DNA of 5,651 nt. Source: Candidatus Heimdallarchaeota archaeon LC_3. Its GTDB lineage: Archaea; Asgardarchaeota; Heimdallarchaeia; Hodarchaeales; LC-3. This document shows positions 4,928-5,651 of the stretch, in pieces; position 1 is the stretch's first letter; each line of letters opens with the position of its first letter. The stretch is from positions 1-5,651 of the forward strand of contig MDVS01000089.1 of NCBI GenBank assembly GCA_001940645.1, written 5' to 3'. The translations under genes and the position numbers were made by a program. The notes beneath the pieces were generated by a model that was not told where the DNA came from, ran no database searches, and saw only the letters and a list, made by a program, of their open reading frames with translations.

Positions 4928-4959
4928 TTTTTTTTACCAAAATTTTTTGTATTTTTTTT
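4928..4959 (+). terminator. T-run terminator after the membrane protein gene
   Basis: Three runs of T on the plus strand (8 at 4928-4935, 6 at 4943-4948, 8 at 4952-4959) lie 17 bases past the stop codon with no clear hairpin. This is the usual form of an archaeal intrinsic terminator. Confidence 0.55.
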
Positions 4960-4972
4960 CTACTTTATTTTA

Positions 4973-4980
4973 TTTAAAAA
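4973..4980 (+). promoter_or_regulatory. Possible TATA box for the decarboxylase gene
   Basis: TTTAAAAA follows the T-runs directly. If it is a TATA box, transcription would start near 5000, giving a leader before the decarboxylase coding region. The surrounding DNA is extremely AT-rich, so chance matches are common. Confidence 0.3.
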
Positions 4981-5097
4981 AAGCATCTTTTAGAATCAAA
5001 ATTATTATTTTGGTTTTTATTCATAACTAATAATTCTTCATTCATTAAAGATAAATTTAATTCATTACCAACAGTTGATATTAGTTCAACTGATGAA

Positions 5098-5651
5098 TTG
5101 TTGAATCTTTTCAACAAGTTTTTACCACTCATTAAAGACTTTCTTAATAATATTGATAATAATTCATTTCATCAAGATGAAGAATTCTCCAGTATTGAAA
5201 AAAGGTTTATGAGAAGTATTCCCGATCAACCAGTAGATTGGGATACTATATTTTCAATTTTTAAAGATGAAATTATTCCTCGTTTGAATTCTGTTGCTAA
5301 TAAGCATTTCTTGGCATATATTCCCGGAGATCCAGCTCCTCCAGCCATGATTGGAGCTATGATTACACCAGTTCTGAATCAATTTATTGGAAGTATGATC
5401 GGATCACCAGGTGGTGTGGTTATTGAAGGTCTTGCACTACATTGGATTAAACAAATGATGGATTACCCAGAATCAGCAGGAGCATGTTTTACATCAGGTG
5501 GATCAGTTGCAAACTTGACCGGTTTATATTCTGGTTTAATTAATAAGGCCCCATGGATTAAAAATGATGGATTATTTGGGAATAAAAAACCTTTGGTTTA
5601 TTGTTCAGACCAAACTCATAATTCGATTACAAAAGCTCTTCTTCTATTAGG
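5098..5651 (+). CDS. Group II PLP-dependent decarboxylase, N-terminal part (cut by the window edge)
   Basis: The frame is open from 4978 to the end of the window and clearly encodes the start of a fold-type I, PLP-dependent amino acid decarboxylase. Family landmarks are KHFLAYIPGDPAPPAM (from about 5302; usual form HP.F.AY.P), GSPGGVVIEGLALHW (usual SPA.TELE..V..W), FTSGGSVANLTGLYSG (5488-5535; PLP-phosphate loop) and CSDQTHNSITKA (5602-5637), whose His stacks on PLP. The Schiff-base lysine lies beyond the window. The substrate cannot be told; aromatic amino acids, glutamate and related acids are all possible. The start is uncertain. Family-like sequence (SSTDELLNLFNKFLPLIKDFL) begins before 5098, yet between 4978 and 5097 there is no in-frame ATG, GTG or TTG. 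I use the first TTG, 5098; the first ATG is 5209. Confidence 0.85.
   Translation, partial: MLNLFNKFLPLIKDFLNNIDNNSFHQDEEFSSIEKRFMRSIPDQPVDWDTIFSIFKDEIIPRLNSVANKHFLAYIPGDPAPPAMIGAMITPVLNQFIGSMIGSPGGVVIEGLALHWIKQMMDYPESAGACFTSGGSVANLTGLYSGLINKAPWIKNDGLFGNKKPLVYCSDQTHNSITKALLLL

Overview
The window is AT-rich DNA from a prokaryote, most likely an archaeon and possibly an Asgard-type lineage. The reasons are compact genes, AGG-type ribosome sites, TATA-like boxes, T-run terminators, PIN and BrnT/BrnA toxin-antitoxin modules, and a sirtuin that looks more like animal SIRT6 than the usual bacterial CobB. The lineage is an inference; no rRNA or other marker gene is present.

Layout, left to right: (1) the 3' end of an unrecognised gene, 1-216 (+), followed by about 130 bp with no gene. 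(2) Unit 1 of an imperfect tandem duplication, about 346-2395. It holds a PIN toxin broken by a TGA codon, its ribbon-helix-helix-type antitoxin, a brnT-brnA module (all on the minus strand), and the 5' half of a sirtuin gene (plus strand). (3) Unit 2, about 2396-3800. It holds an intact PIN toxin and antitoxin (minus strand) and the matching 5' half of a second sirtuin, which continues past the repeat to a full 252-residue protein ending at 4166. Unit 2 lacks about 650 bp, including brnTA. (4) A seven-helix membrane protein, 4275-4910 (+), followed by T-runs. (5) The 5' part of a group II PLP-dependent decarboxylase running off the right edge, with no ATG at the expected N-terminus.

How it fits together: the simplest history is one tandem duplication of a block 'PIN toxin - antitoxin - (brnTA) - sirtuin 5' half'. 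The new junction fell inside the sirtuin after codon 131, so the left sirtuin was truncated when it formed and took a six-codon tail from the antisense of the toxin's 3' end. The copies have since diverged to about 81-88% protein identity by eye. The left toxin then lost its C-terminal third to a Trp-to-stop change, while its antitoxin stayed open. Both antitoxin promoters carry a perfect 12-bp palindrome, and the two palindromes differ by a paired change that keeps the symmetry, as expected for an autoregulatory operator. The full sirtuin is probably a chromosomal NAD-dependent deacylase that happens to lie next to the duplicating toxin-antitoxin cluster. No direct functional link is shown by the sequence.
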